Shown here: positions 1-7,295 of the stretch, piece by piece
Layout of the letters: each line of letters begins with the position of its first letter
Numbering within the stretch: the first letter of the stretch is position 1
NCBI GenBank assembly: GCA_016935935.1
Contig: JAFGPZ010000114.1
Span: 1-7,343, forward strand
Origin: Deltaproteobacteria bacterium
GTDB lineage: Bacteria; Desulfobacterota; Syntrophia; Syntrophales; UBA2210
Direction of reading: 5' to 3'
DNA length: 7,343 bases
Position numbers and translations under genes: made by a program
Notes under the pieces: model-generated
What the model was told of the DNA's origin: nothing
Database searches by the model: none
Seen by the model: the letters and a program-made list of their open reading frames with translations, nothing else

Positions 1-303
1 AAAAATCTGATCTGAAGAGCAGACTGTCATCGGTTGTACAAAGTTTTCCTGTGTTCGTTAAGGAGAGCTCTGCGGATTAGATGTCATTACCGACTGAAGT
101 TAAAACAAAAAGAGAGCTTTGCGTAATTGCGAATCCGGTCATTGGAGGTGCGCAGCACCGTGGTAATCTCGTTCATTATCGGCATGTTATGAGATTGCTT
201 CACTTCGTTCGCAATGACAATGTGGGTATTATGCAAAGCTCTAAAAAAATTTACACTGAGTTAGGTTATTGTAACTAAAATTATGAAGAGGTGATTACAG
301 CCC
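1..303. other. Non-coding region upstream of the aminotransferase gene
   Basis: I see no convincing gene in this stretch. Bases 1-60 show no recognisable signal. Bases 113-242 are an inverted-repeat element, described separately. Bases 243-303 form the leader of the aminotransferase gene and include its ribosome binding site. A 65-codon open frame at 81-278 runs through the whole palindromic element, resembles no family I know, and has an AAGGAG about 15 bases from its ATG, which is too far. I treat that frame as spurious. Confidence 0.7.
113..242. repeat. 130-bp MITE/REP-like imperfect palindromic element
   Basis: The ends are inverted copies. AGAGCTTTGCGTAAT (113-127) matches the complement of 228-242 at 14 of 15 positions, with the outer 10 bp perfect (113-122 and 233-242). 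Two more inner blocks pair in the correct order: GTCATTG (138-144) with CAATGAC (212-218), and AATCTC (165-170) with GAGATT (191-196). The left arm also holds a small hairpin, GGTGC-GCA-GCACC (147-159). The right arm (191-218) resembles a GTCATTGCGA...GCAATCTC dispersed repeat that I recall from many bacterial genomes. No transposase gene is present, so if mobile it would be non-autonomous. Target-site duplication cannot be judged because both flanks are A-rich. The inverted-repeat structure is directly visible; the MITE label is inference. Confidence 0.7.
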
Positions 304-1488
304 ATGAAAAATAGAAAATTACTGATGATTCCCGGACCGATCGAGTTTGCCCCTGAAGTAATGCAGGCAATGGGGAAAGCGCCTACCAGCCATGTTGCAC
401 CTAATTTTATAGAGGTTTTCGGGCAGGCGCTGGAAAGGATGCGCGAGGTTTTCCTCTGCCCCAGCGGGCAGCCTTTCATTATGGCGGGGTCGGGTACCCT
501 GGCGATGGATATTGCCGCATCTAATCTGATAGAAAGTGGTGACAGGGCTTTGGTGGTGAATACGGGCCATTTCAGCGACCGCTTCGTTAATATCCTGGAG
601 AGATACGGTGCTATAGTGACACAGGTAAAAGCGCCGGCCGTTGGAGACGCACCTTCACTGGAAGAGGTTGAGGCCACATTGAAGAGAGATGATTATAAGG
701 TGATGACCATTACCCATGTTGATACATCCACTGCCGTGGGAGCAAATGTTAAAGGCCTTGCCGGGTTGGGGCGTCAGAACGGTACATTGGTGATCGTCGA
801 TGGTGTGTGTGCTGTGGCCAGCGAGGAGATGAGAATGGAAGAATGGGGCATCGATATATCGCTTACCGCCTCCCAGAAGGGCATCGGCGTGCCACCAGGT
901 TTGGCGCTGGTAATGGCCAGTCCGAAGGCAATTGAGACCTTTAAAAATCGCAAGACTCCGGTGGGCAGCTATTACGCCGACTGGACGCAGTGGCTCCCCA
1001 TCATGGAGGGATACGAATCCCGGCAGCCGAGATATTTCGGGACGCCGGCGGTGAATCTTGTGTGGGCCCTTAATGTCAGTCTCGGTCAGATCCTTGAAGA
1101 AGGTATGGATAATCGCTTTGCCAGGCATCGTCGTTTCAGTGATGCTTTTAAGGCGGCAATAGTCGCCCTGGGAATGAAGCAAGTGCCTGTGAAGCCAGAA
1201 AACGCAGCAACAACTCTGACCGCCCCCTACTATCCCGATGGTGTTGACAGTGGGATATTGAAACACATAGAGGATGCGGGTGTCATACTTGCGGGAGGAC
1301 TTCATCCGGCCATAAATACTAAATATTTTCGTGTCGGTCACATGGGTGTGGTCAGCGAATCGGACATTCTGGCAACGGTTGGCGCCATCGAAAAGGGATT
1401 GAACCAGGCGGGATACAAGTTTGAACCTGGAGCGGGTTTAGCTGCGGCGCAAGCCTCTCTTCGTTCTACTTCTTTTCAAGCGGAATAG
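304..1488 (+). CDS. Class V aminotransferase, alanine-glyoxylate / serine-pyruvate type
   Basis: This is a cytosolic PLP-dependent transaminase of fold type I (394 aa, full length for the family). It probably moves an amino group between alanine or serine and glyoxylate or pyruvate. An N-terminal IPGP motif (residues 9-12) is followed by the SGT phosphate-binding segment (63-65), a THVDTSTAV block (137-145) and the cofactor-contacting Asp in VDGV (D166). The Schiff-base lysine is K192, in TASQKGIGVPPGL. The C-terminal YFRVGHMG block (341-348) carries R343, the likely substrate-carboxylate arginine. The pattern recalls yeast Agx1. AGGTGA (289-294) lies 9 bases before the ATG, and an in-frame TGA at 292-294 excludes a longer start. 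The gene stands alone on the plus strand and converges on the DUF748 gene. Exact substrates cannot be read from sequence, because related class V enzymes include aspartate and phosphoserine aminotransferases. Confidence 0.9.
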   Translation: MKNRKLLMIPGPIEFAPEVMQAMGKAPTSHVAPNFIEVFGQALERMREVFLCPSGQPFIMAGSGTLAMDIAASNLIESGDRALVVNTGHFSDRFVNILERYGAIVTQVKAPAVGDAPSLEEVEATLKRDDYKVMTITHVDTSTAVGANVKGLAGLGRQNGTLVIVDGVCAVASEEMRMEEWGIDISLTASQKGIGVPPGLALVMASPKAIETFKNRKTPVGSYYADWTQWLPIMEGYESRQPRYFGTPAVNLVWALNVSLGQILEEGMDNRFARHRRFSDAFKAAIVALGMKQVPVKPENAATTLTAPYYPDGVDSGILKHIEDAGVILAGGLHPAINTKYFRVGHMGVVSESDILATVGAIEKGLNQAGYKFEPGAGLAAAQASLRSTSFQAE

Positions 1489-1530
1489 CGTAAGGACCCT
1501 TCCGCTATGGAAGGCCATGGTTGGTTTTCC
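1485..1530 (+). terminator. Two adjacent hairpins in the convergent intergenic region (possible terminator)
   Basis: The first hairpin starts at the aminotransferase stop codon. ATAGCGTAAG (1485-1494) pairs with CTTCCGCTAT (1499-1508) with one mismatch and a 4-base loop. This stem can form on either strand, as suits a terminator shared by converging genes. The second follows at once: GGAAGGCCA (1509-1517) pairs with TGGTTTTCC (1522-1530), using two G-U pairs, with loop TGGT. It folds well only as plus-strand RNA. No clean run of T follows either stem, so classical Rho-independent termination is uncertain. Confidence 0.4.
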
Positions 1531-1542
1531 ACCTGTTTCCGG

Positions 1543-4500
1543 TCATTCTTCAGTTTCAGAGGTGATTGCATCGAGACCAAGGGTGGATGATATGGATTCT
1601 TCGGAGTCATCGGTGCTTTCTTCGGGTGGCCGGATAACGATCCGGTCCGGCGGTATTCCATCGGATCCGCTCATCTGCCCCGCTATCGACTGAGCCCTGT
1701 CGTAGGCAAGTTGTTTCAAAAGATTGGGGTTCACCGGCTCACGCTTAACAATCTCGGAAAACATTAATTTGGCAATCTCTCCCGGGTCTTTGGGGGCATC
1801 TTTGGATTCGGCTGATTTATCCCGAGGAGTTATTTCAACGAGCATGGCATCGTATGCCTCCTGACCGTATCTGTCGGCAAAAAGCCTCGCCAATTTCTGT
1901 TGAGAATCAGGATTGCTGAAATCTACGGGGTCGGGTTCCTCTCCGGGTTCCAGTGATTTCCCGGATATTTCCGCAAGGGCTCTGCGTGCTTTAAGATTTC
2001 TGATTGCCTGCCCATCGGAATCACTTTGATAACGGCCTGTTACCGTAAGTTTAAGCTGAGGTCGTTGAATAAGCGCGTCACGCAGCTTAATCAGCTTCTC
2101 CTCTTCGGGAGGAGGAATGGAGCTTGAACCAGGTTCAAAAACCACTGCTTTGAGAGTTTCTTCACCGTCGCCGAACAAAGCCCCCAGCGCACGGAAGGGT
2201 GAGGTGACGATTTTAGTCAGCAGGTTGACAATGGCCTTCCAGATCAGAGCCCCATAGGCGAATTCAGGATCATCGAGATTTCCGCTCACCGGGAGATCGA
2301 TATCTATGACGCCTCTGGAGTCTTCGAGGAGTGCAACGGCAAGGTCCAGGGGCAGACTGACCGCGTCAGGGCTCTCCACCTTTTCCCCAAGTTTCAGCGA
2401 ATTAATAACAATCTTGTTATTCCCCAGAAGTTTGCTGTTTTCAATCTTGTATTGAAGATCAAGAGAAAGTTTTCCAGTGTCGATTCTGCGACCCGCAAAC
2501 TTGCCCGAATAGGGAGTCATATTTGTCATTTCCAGGTTTCGGAATGTCATGGTAATATCTGTAAATTCTTCCGGAGCATAGGCGCTGATCTCCCCTTTGA
2601 TTCTGCTGCTCCCGTATTCATCCACACGGCCGTTGAGATCAATCTGGGTCCTGGCGCCTGGCGACGAAGAGATTCCGATTACAACGCCCTTTAGTTCGTG
2701 AATTCTCGTTGCAAACTGGGGTCTGAGGCTGAGATCAGAAAAAGCCAGAAGACCTTTGTCCACGACCAGTTTCCCGATCCTGACAGGAAGGACCGCACCG
2801 GGAGCTTCTGGGTCTGGTTTTTTTTGAGGCTCCGTTGAAGGCTTATCCTTGGTTCTGAAGGCTGAAACGACATTGACGGTTTTGTCTTCAGCGATAAACA
2901 GTTTTCCTGACAATCCGCTCAATTTAATTGTGTCGATCTCAAGTGCTTTGGGGCTCAGGCCAACGCGCAATTCAGGAGCTTCAAAGCGCTGCCATCCAAG
3001 TAGGGTATCGTTTGTGCTGTTATCGATAATTTGCAGGTTGGAAATTCCGAGCTGCCCCTTATACGTCATATCTCCCTTAGCAGTACGGTTAAAAGAGCCA
3101 CGGGTGGATAAAAGACCGGAATTAATTGTTAACTCTGCTATACTGGAGACGTAGGGCTGTACAGTGGACAGTGCCAGATCATCCAGCGTTATTGTCGATT
3201 TTACCTGGGCAACTGATGGTTCAAAATTGCCCGATACCGTTAACCTTCCTCCTTGAGCAACTTGTAAACTAATCTCAAAAGGGGATGGTGATTTTCCGTC
3301 GAAATTGGAAACAGTCAAGTTTATCTTATCCAGATCAATTACAGGGCCGTCAGGATTCACACCTAAATCGGTGAAACGGGCTTTGGATTCCGACAGCGAG
3401 ATCCTTTCGGCAATAAAGCGCCATGTATCTCTTTTTTCTGCCGGAGGCTCCTTGGATGATATATCGGGGGCGGGATTTTTTGTGTCAAACAAATGGGCAA
3501 TGTTGATGCTATTGTCGTTGTTTCGGATCACATCGATTATACCTTCCGTCATCTGCAGGCTTGATATGGAAGCGTTGCGGGCACCGAGATCAAAGGCTCC
3601 GGCCATCGTCAGGTTACCGAGTTGAAAGACAGGTTGGGGCGCATCATCAAATCCCAGTGCGATCTGCCGAAGGGTTATGCCGAAGTCGTCAATATGCACC
3701 TTCGCATTGGGTAAATCGGTGCTGATAGCGGCCTTGAATGCCAGAAGTGACTCATCGATGGAAAATAAAACAGCCGGTGTGATGCTCTGATCCGTGTAAT
3801 TGAGTGCAAGGCCCTCCAGGCTGAACTTAGACATACTGATGACCCACGGCGCCTCACTGTCACCGGAGGGCGTTGAAGGGAGTGGAATGGGATCTTTCCC
3901 AACGCCAGCGATATGCTGTACATTTAAGGCTCCGTCCTTCTCCTTGATCAGATTCAGTTTGCCGCCACGTATTACCAGCCGAACGTCGTCGATCTTCCGC
4001 TGTATTATGTCCACTTTTCCTATATTCAGGTTTATTCCAGGCAGGTTAAGGAGGTTTTCTTCGGCCTCTTTAATTTGAATCCCGACATCGACTAAATCCG
4101 CGCCGAAATCGTCCAACATCAAGATTTCAGTATCCCCATCTATATCTAGAATGTACTGGCTCTCAAGGCTCAGATGGCCTTCAGGGGGGGCGATATTGAG
4201 TCTGGAGCGGACAAAATTCCAAGGTATTGTAAGTGGTATATGTCTGATCTTCAGACTACCTTCAGACCGGAGGGGCAATAGGGATATCGATCCAGACCAA
4301 TGCATTGTAGTGCCATCATTAATGTCAGCCGACAATGTATAGCGACCCTTGCCTTCAGGCAGTGTCGAAATGTCTGTCATTTGTATATTCAGAGGGTTGA
4401 GGGTAACGGTTGCCGGGATGGACTGGCGAGTGTCGGTGACATTGATTTCTCCATCGCTGAACATTATATTCCTTAACAGCATACGAAGTGGGGTGCTTTT

Positions 4501-4935
4501 TTCTTCATTATCTGAGGGCGGAGCCGGAGTCTCACCGGCCAGCCTGGACAGGTTGATCCTGCCCTTGGAATCTATAACTACATTAACCGATGGACCATCC
4601 ATGGCTACTTCCGAGAAGGTGAGCGCCCACCGGAAGATGCTGCTCACCTGGAAATTGACAAAGAACCGCCGGAATCCGGCCATCGTCTCGCCAGAAGGTT
4701 CACTGATATGAAACTCCCTTGCCTCCAGTGTCAGTGCAAAGGGATTAATTTTTACCTCTCCCAGAGATACTTGGCTTTGAAGGCGCTGATTCAGCATGTT
4801 GGGAAGGAATCGCTCGATTAAATAAGGGGCCAGGAAAAAGCCCGTCAATGTATAGAGGCCTAACAGGGCAGCGGCAATGATGATTATTTTACTTTTGCAG
4901 GTTCTTATAATGAACAGTCTGAATTTCGCGCTCAC
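1543..4935 (-). CDS. DUF748 / AsmA-like envelope protein with OmpA-like C-terminal region
   Basis: This is a large (1130 aa) envelope protein anchored in the inner membrane by one N-terminal helix (about residues 17-37, after a basic start), with the rest predicted to be periplasmic. The body is a long run of beta-rich AsmA-type segments (short amphipathic strands, many LDDF/INLS/LKLSGL-like patches). It closes with a block typical of DUF748 proteins at about 825-925, including SLPLDLAVALLEDSRGVIDI and GNLDDPEFAYGALIWKAI. From about 928 comes an OmpA-like segment (VVFEPGSSSI, then helix and strand), and near the C-terminus a LAYDRAQSIAGQM...GIPPDRI stretch resembles the second half of such a domain. 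The tail is acidic. AsmA-family proteins are linked to outer-membrane maintenance and lipid transport; a role here is inferred from family only. It follows ablB by 37 bp, suggesting co-transcription. I chose GTG at 4935; an in-frame ATG at 4956 would add seven residues. Confidence 0.85.
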   Translation of the reverse strand: MSAKFRLFIIRTCKSKIIIIAAALLGLYTLTGFFLAPYLIERFLPNMLNQRLQSQVSLGEVKINPFALTLEAREFHISEPSGETMAGFRRFFVNFQVSSIFRWALTFSEVAMDGPSVNVVIDSKGRINLSRLAGETPAPPSDNEEKSTPLRMLLRNIMFSDGEINVTDTRQSIPATVTLNPLNIQMTDISTLPEGKGRYTLSADINDGTTMHWSGSISLLPLRSEGSLKIRHIPLTIPWNFVRSRLNIAPPEGHLSLESQYILDIDGDTEILMLDDFGADLVDVGIQIKEAEENLLNLPGINLNIGKVDIIQRKIDDVRLVIRGGKLNLIKEKDGALNVQHIAGVGKDPIPLPSTPSGDSEAPWVISMSKFSLEGLALNYTDQSITPAVLFSIDESLLAFKAAISTDLPNAKVHIDDFGITLRQIALGFDDAPQPVFQLGNLTMAGAFDLGARNASISSLQMTEGIIDVIRNNDNSINIAHLFDTKNPAPDISSKEPPAEKRDTWRFIAERISLSESKARFTDLGVNPDGPVIDLDKINLTVSNFDGKSPSPFEISLQVAQGGRLTVSGNFEPSVAQVKSTITLDDLALSTVQPYVSSIAELTINSGLLSTRGSFNRTAKGDMTYKGQLGISNLQIIDNSTNDTLLGWQRFEAPELRVGLSPKALEIDTIKLSGLSGKLFIAEDKTVNVVSAFRTKDKPSTEPQKKPDPEAPGAVLPVRIGKLVVDKGLLAFSDLSLRPQFATRIHELKGVVIGISSSPGARTQIDLNGRVDEYGSSRIKGEISAYAPEEFTDITMTFRNLEMTNMTPYSGKFAGRRIDTGKLSLDLQYKIENSKLLGNNKIVINSLKLGEKVESPDAVSLPLDLAVALLEDSRGVIDIDLPVSGNLDDPEFAYGALIWKAIVNLLTKIVTSPFRALGALFGDGEETLKAVVFEPGSSSIPPPEEEKLIKLRDALIQRPQLKLTVTGRYQSDSDGQAIRNLKARRALAEISGKSLEPGEEPDPVDFSNPDSQQKLARLFADRYGQEAYDAMLVEITPRDKSAESKDAPKDPGEIAKLMFSEIVKREPVNPNLLKQLAYDRAQSIAGQMSGSDGIPPDRIVIRPPEESTDDSEESISSTLGLDAITSETEE

Positions 4936-4939
4936 CGTG

Positions 4940-4947
4940 TCACCTCC
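4940..4947 (-). promoter_or_regulatory. Ribosome binding site that decides the DUF748 protein start
   Basis: On the minus strand GGAGGTGA, a near-perfect anti-16S match, ends 4 bases before a GTG codon at 4935-4933; its GGAGG core is 7 bases away. The site lies inside the seven extra codons of the alternative ATG start at 4956, which has no comparable site in front of it. This favours translation from the GTG. Confidence 0.75.
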
Positions 4948-4972
4948 CCGACGCATATTATCAGTATCACCG

Positions 4973-5836
4973 TTATATGAAGTCGTCAGCTATCGTTTTG
5001 TGCCAGACATTCATGCTTTCTAAACTGCCTGAAATATTTGTATTATTTATAAGACGACCCCTGTATTCATAATTGTTCTGAGCAAAAGTAATATTTATCC
5101 CCGGCGATATTGCTCGAGCAATTGTGTAGGTAGTTATGATTCCTTCCTCTGTTGCATGTTTTTCCATGTGATTAAGCAAATGCCGCGCGAAACCATAACC
5201 TCTCCACCCGTCAAGAGTGGCAAAGTCTGTCATCTCCGCATTTTTATTCTTCTCGTCTTTTTCCGCAGAAGCAATTGCGATAAGCTCCCCATCTGCTTCA
5301 ACTCCAAAGTAATTCACATGAGTGTTCATTGTTTCTACAAGATAGGAAGGATTGTGAATCGGAAAGGGATATGTAAGAAAAACTTTTTTGTATATCCTGG
5401 CCATTTGCAGGGCATCATCTTCTTCGCACCTTCGCAGAGTAAATCTTTTTTCATGGATGGGGGATGGAACAGGTACAGACTCTCCCCTTTTTTGCTCAGA
5501 AAGCAGAAGGACTTGATCAAGTTCAGGACTGTTTTCCTCTTGCATGCGGTCTTCAGAAAGATAATATCCCATAAAGACAGCATCTTCTACGCCTTTGTAG
5601 AATTGAGGCAACTCCACTTCCACTTTATAACCTGCTTCCTGAAAAACATTGCTTGCCCTGCGGGGAATTTTTGCAAAGATCTTTGAATAGCCATTTGATT
5701 GTGCTTTCTCTATGAGCTGCATCGCAAGGGCCTCCGGTATCGCATTCCGTATATTCATCAGATAAATACGATCATTAAAATGTCCGTGCTGTATAATTGC
5801 TCCTTTAAATTTTTCTATATGATCTTTTTTTTGCAT
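4973..5836 (-). CDS. ablB: Beta-lysine N-acetyltransferase (GNAT family)
   Basis: This enzyme transfers acetyl from acetyl-CoA to L-beta-lysine, giving N-epsilon-acetyl-beta-lysine, a cytoplasmic compatible solute. The 287-aa length suits AblB/YodP-type enzymes. The C-terminal half (about 131-285) is a GNAT domain: RFTLRRCEEDDALQMARIYK opens it, and MTDFATLDGWRGYGFARHLL holds the acetyl-CoA motif, with R212-G-Y-G-F-A217. The N-terminal 1-100 region, ending in a YKGVEDAVFMGYYL stretch, resembles a degenerate GNAT half and belongs to the AblB architecture as I know it. The strongest functional evidence is position: it starts 6 bp after the ablA stop, and its ribosome site (GAAGAGAG) lies within the end of ablA, implying translational coupling. 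Codons 2-4 contain a run of eight A. Without ablA next door, only a generic GNAT call would be safe. Confidence 0.9.
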   Translation of the reverse strand: MQKKDHIEKFKGAIIQHGHFNDRIYLMNIRNAIPEALAMQLIEKAQSNGYSKIFAKIPRRASNVFQEAGYKVEVELPQFYKGVEDAVFMGYYLSEDRMQEENSPELDQVLLLSEQKRGESVPVPSPIHEKRFTLRRCEEDDALQMARIYKKVFLTYPFPIHNPSYLVETMNTHVNYFGVEADGELIAIASAEKDEKNKNAEMTDFATLDGWRGYGFARHLLNHMEKHATEEGIITTYTIARAISPGINITFAQNNYEYRGRLINNTNISGSLESMNVWHKTIADDFI

Positions 5837-5842
5837 AATTTT

Positions 5843-7147
5843 TTACTCTCTTCTTGAGTAACGTTCATTGTCTGAAGGTACTAATGAAATAGTGGAATCA
5901 TGGTCAGCCAGCAACTTTTCAATACCCATGTAATCGCTCTCATCTGCGTCTTCCAGCGATAATTGCAAATCACATTTATCACAATTTCTATCACAGAATG
6001 CAGCTTCGTAGGAATCAGGCTCTTTGTAAGTGGTTATAACCCCTTCGTAATTACGGAGGATTACTTTATTTGTAGACCACGATATCAGATAGTTTGGCAT
6101 GACTGGTATTTTTCCGCCACCGCCCGGGGCATCAATCACATAGGTAGGTACACAAAATCCGCTAGTGTGTCCGATCAGACTTTCCATTATTTCGATCCCC
6201 TTTCCCACAGGGGTTCGGAAGTGACTAAGTCCTTTTGAAAGGTCGCACTGGTAAAGGTAGTAAGGGCGGACCCTGTTGGCTACCAGTTTGTGAACGAGGG
6301 ATCTGATAATTCGGGGACAATCATTTACGCCTGCAAGCAAGACAGACTGGTTTCCAAGCGGGATCCCGGCATCGGCGAGTTTTGCGAGGGCCTTTCTTGA
6401 AGATGACGTTAATTCGCGCGGATGATTAAAGTGTGTGTTTACCCAGATTGGGTGGTGTTTTACCAGTACCTTCAAGAGGTTATCAGTTATTCTGTACGGG
6501 AGAACAACAGGAGTCCTTGTTCCTATTCGAACGACTTCCACATGTTCTATTTTGCGTAATTCTGTTAATATCCAGTCGAGATATTCATCGGACAATAGAA
6601 AAGGGTCTCCTCCACTTAGAAGAACATCCCTGATCAGAGGCGTTTTTCGTATATAGTCGATTCCCTTTTTTATCTCTTTTCTGCTTGGGATACTGTCTAC
6701 ATCCCCTACCTGACGCTTTCTTGTGCAGTGCCGACAATACATGGCGCACATATTGCTGACCAGAAGCAGGACACGATCCGGATACCTGTGAGTAACACCT
6801 GGGACCGGACTGTCTATATCCTCGTTCAGGGGATCAGACATGTCGAACTTTGCAAAGTCCAACTCATAAGGCGAAGGGAATCCCTGTTTGAAAACAGGAT
6901 CATTTTCAAAATCATTCCTGTTGATCAACGACAGATAATAAGGTGTTATCGATAAGGGGAATTTTTCCATAGTTTTCTTAAGTTGACTGATCTTGTCTTC
7001 AGAGAACGATATTCCAAGGAGTGACTGAAATACATTCAAATCGGTAACGCAGTTTTTCAACTGCCATTTCCAGTCTGTCCAGTTCGACATCTTTGCGTTA
7101 ACGTCAATCTTTCCTGCAATTTTTTGTTGCCTGTTATTGTAAATCAC
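5843..7147 (-). CDS. ablA: L-lysine 2,3-aminomutase (radical SAM, PLP and zinc enzyme)
   Basis: The enzyme interconverts L-lysine and L-beta-lysine, the first step of N-epsilon-acetyl-beta-lysine synthesis. The radical-SAM cluster motif is CAMYCRHC (C134, C138, C141), followed by TRKR. The PLP lysine is K346 in PGGGGK. D302 (YQCDLSKG) and D339 (VIDAPGG) align with the two substrate-lysine-binding aspartates of the Clostridium subterminale enzyme (D293 and D330, a constant offset of 9). This argues against glutamate 2,3-aminomutase, in which those positions differ. C277 and the C-terminal cysteines C385, C389 and C392 would be the zinc ligands. The C-terminal extension and 434-aa length exclude the shorter EpmB/YjeK type. 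The start is GTG: an in-frame TAA lies five codons upstream (7160-7162), a ribosome site sits at the right distance, and the next ATG is codon 20. It is first in the ablA-ablB cluster. Confidence 0.96.
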   Translation of the reverse strand: MIYNNRQQKIAGKIDVNAKMSNWTDWKWQLKNCVTDLNVFQSLLGISFSEDKISQLKKTMEKFPLSITPYYLSLINRNDFENDPVFKQGFPSPYELDFAKFDMSDPLNEDIDSPVPGVTHRYPDRVLLLVSNMCAMYCRHCTRKRQVGDVDSIPSRKEIKKGIDYIRKTPLIRDVLLSGGDPFLLSDEYLDWILTELRKIEHVEVVRIGTRTPVVLPYRITDNLLKVLVKHHPIWVNTHFNHPRELTSSSRKALAKLADAGIPLGNQSVLLAGVNDCPRIIRSLVHKLVANRVRPYYLYQCDLSKGLSHFRTPVGKGIEIMESLIGHTSGFCVPTYVIDAPGGGGKIPVMPNYLISWSTNKVILRNYEGVITTYKEPDSYEAAFCDRNCDKCDLQLSLEDADESDYMGIEKLLADHDSTISLVPSDNERYSRRE

Positions 7148-7153
7148 AATAGT

Positions 7154-7158
7154 CTCCC
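7154..7158 (-). promoter_or_regulatory. Ribosome binding site for the ablA GTG start
   Basis: GGGAG on the minus strand lies 6 bases upstream of the GTG at 7147-7145. With the in-frame stop at 7160-7162 just beyond it, this fixes the ablA start. Confidence 0.65.
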
Positions 7159-7295
7159 TTTACTGTTTGTTTGGGCTAACGATCAGCTTGAGATGCAATG
7201 GCAGTGCCGAAGCAACAGGCGCATCCTAAAATCTATTTTTCGGTGTATTTGAAAACTGATGTCCTCGTAAAAAGTCGATTTTGATCTCTTTCGTC

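Noticed and set aside
113..242. CRISPR, tRNA or riboswitch interpretation of the structured region
   Set aside because: There are no regularly spaced direct repeats, no cloverleaf with TTCGA-type T-loop, and no conserved riboswitch core; the structure is explained by inverted-repeat arms.
81..278. 65-codon open frame on the plus strand
   Set aside because: It runs through the full palindromic element, has no ribosome site at a usable distance, and its translation resembles no known family.
655..1341. 228-codon open frame antisense to the aminotransferase
   Set aside because: It lies entirely inside a well-supported gene, and its cysteine/histidine-rich translation shows no family motif; it is a shadow of the coding strand.
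3305..3625. Plus-strand open frame inside the DUF748 gene, and several similar ones at 2452-4711
   Set aside because: All are antisense to one continuous 1130-codon frame with conserved domain features, and none has its own ribosome site or recognisable product.
4936..4972. Possible terminator or promoter between ablB and the DUF748 gene
   Set aside because: No stem with a T run and no convincing -35/-10 pair is visible; only the ribosome site is clear.
5156..5686. 176-codon open frame antisense to ablB
   Set aside because: Phenylalanine/isoleucine-rich translation typical of an antisense shadow; the opposite strand encodes an intact GNAT protein with operon context.
7148..7295. Sigma-70 promoter for ablA
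   Set aside because: The A/T-rich stretch on the minus strand offers several partial hexamers, but none with both good matches and proper spacing, so no site can be named.
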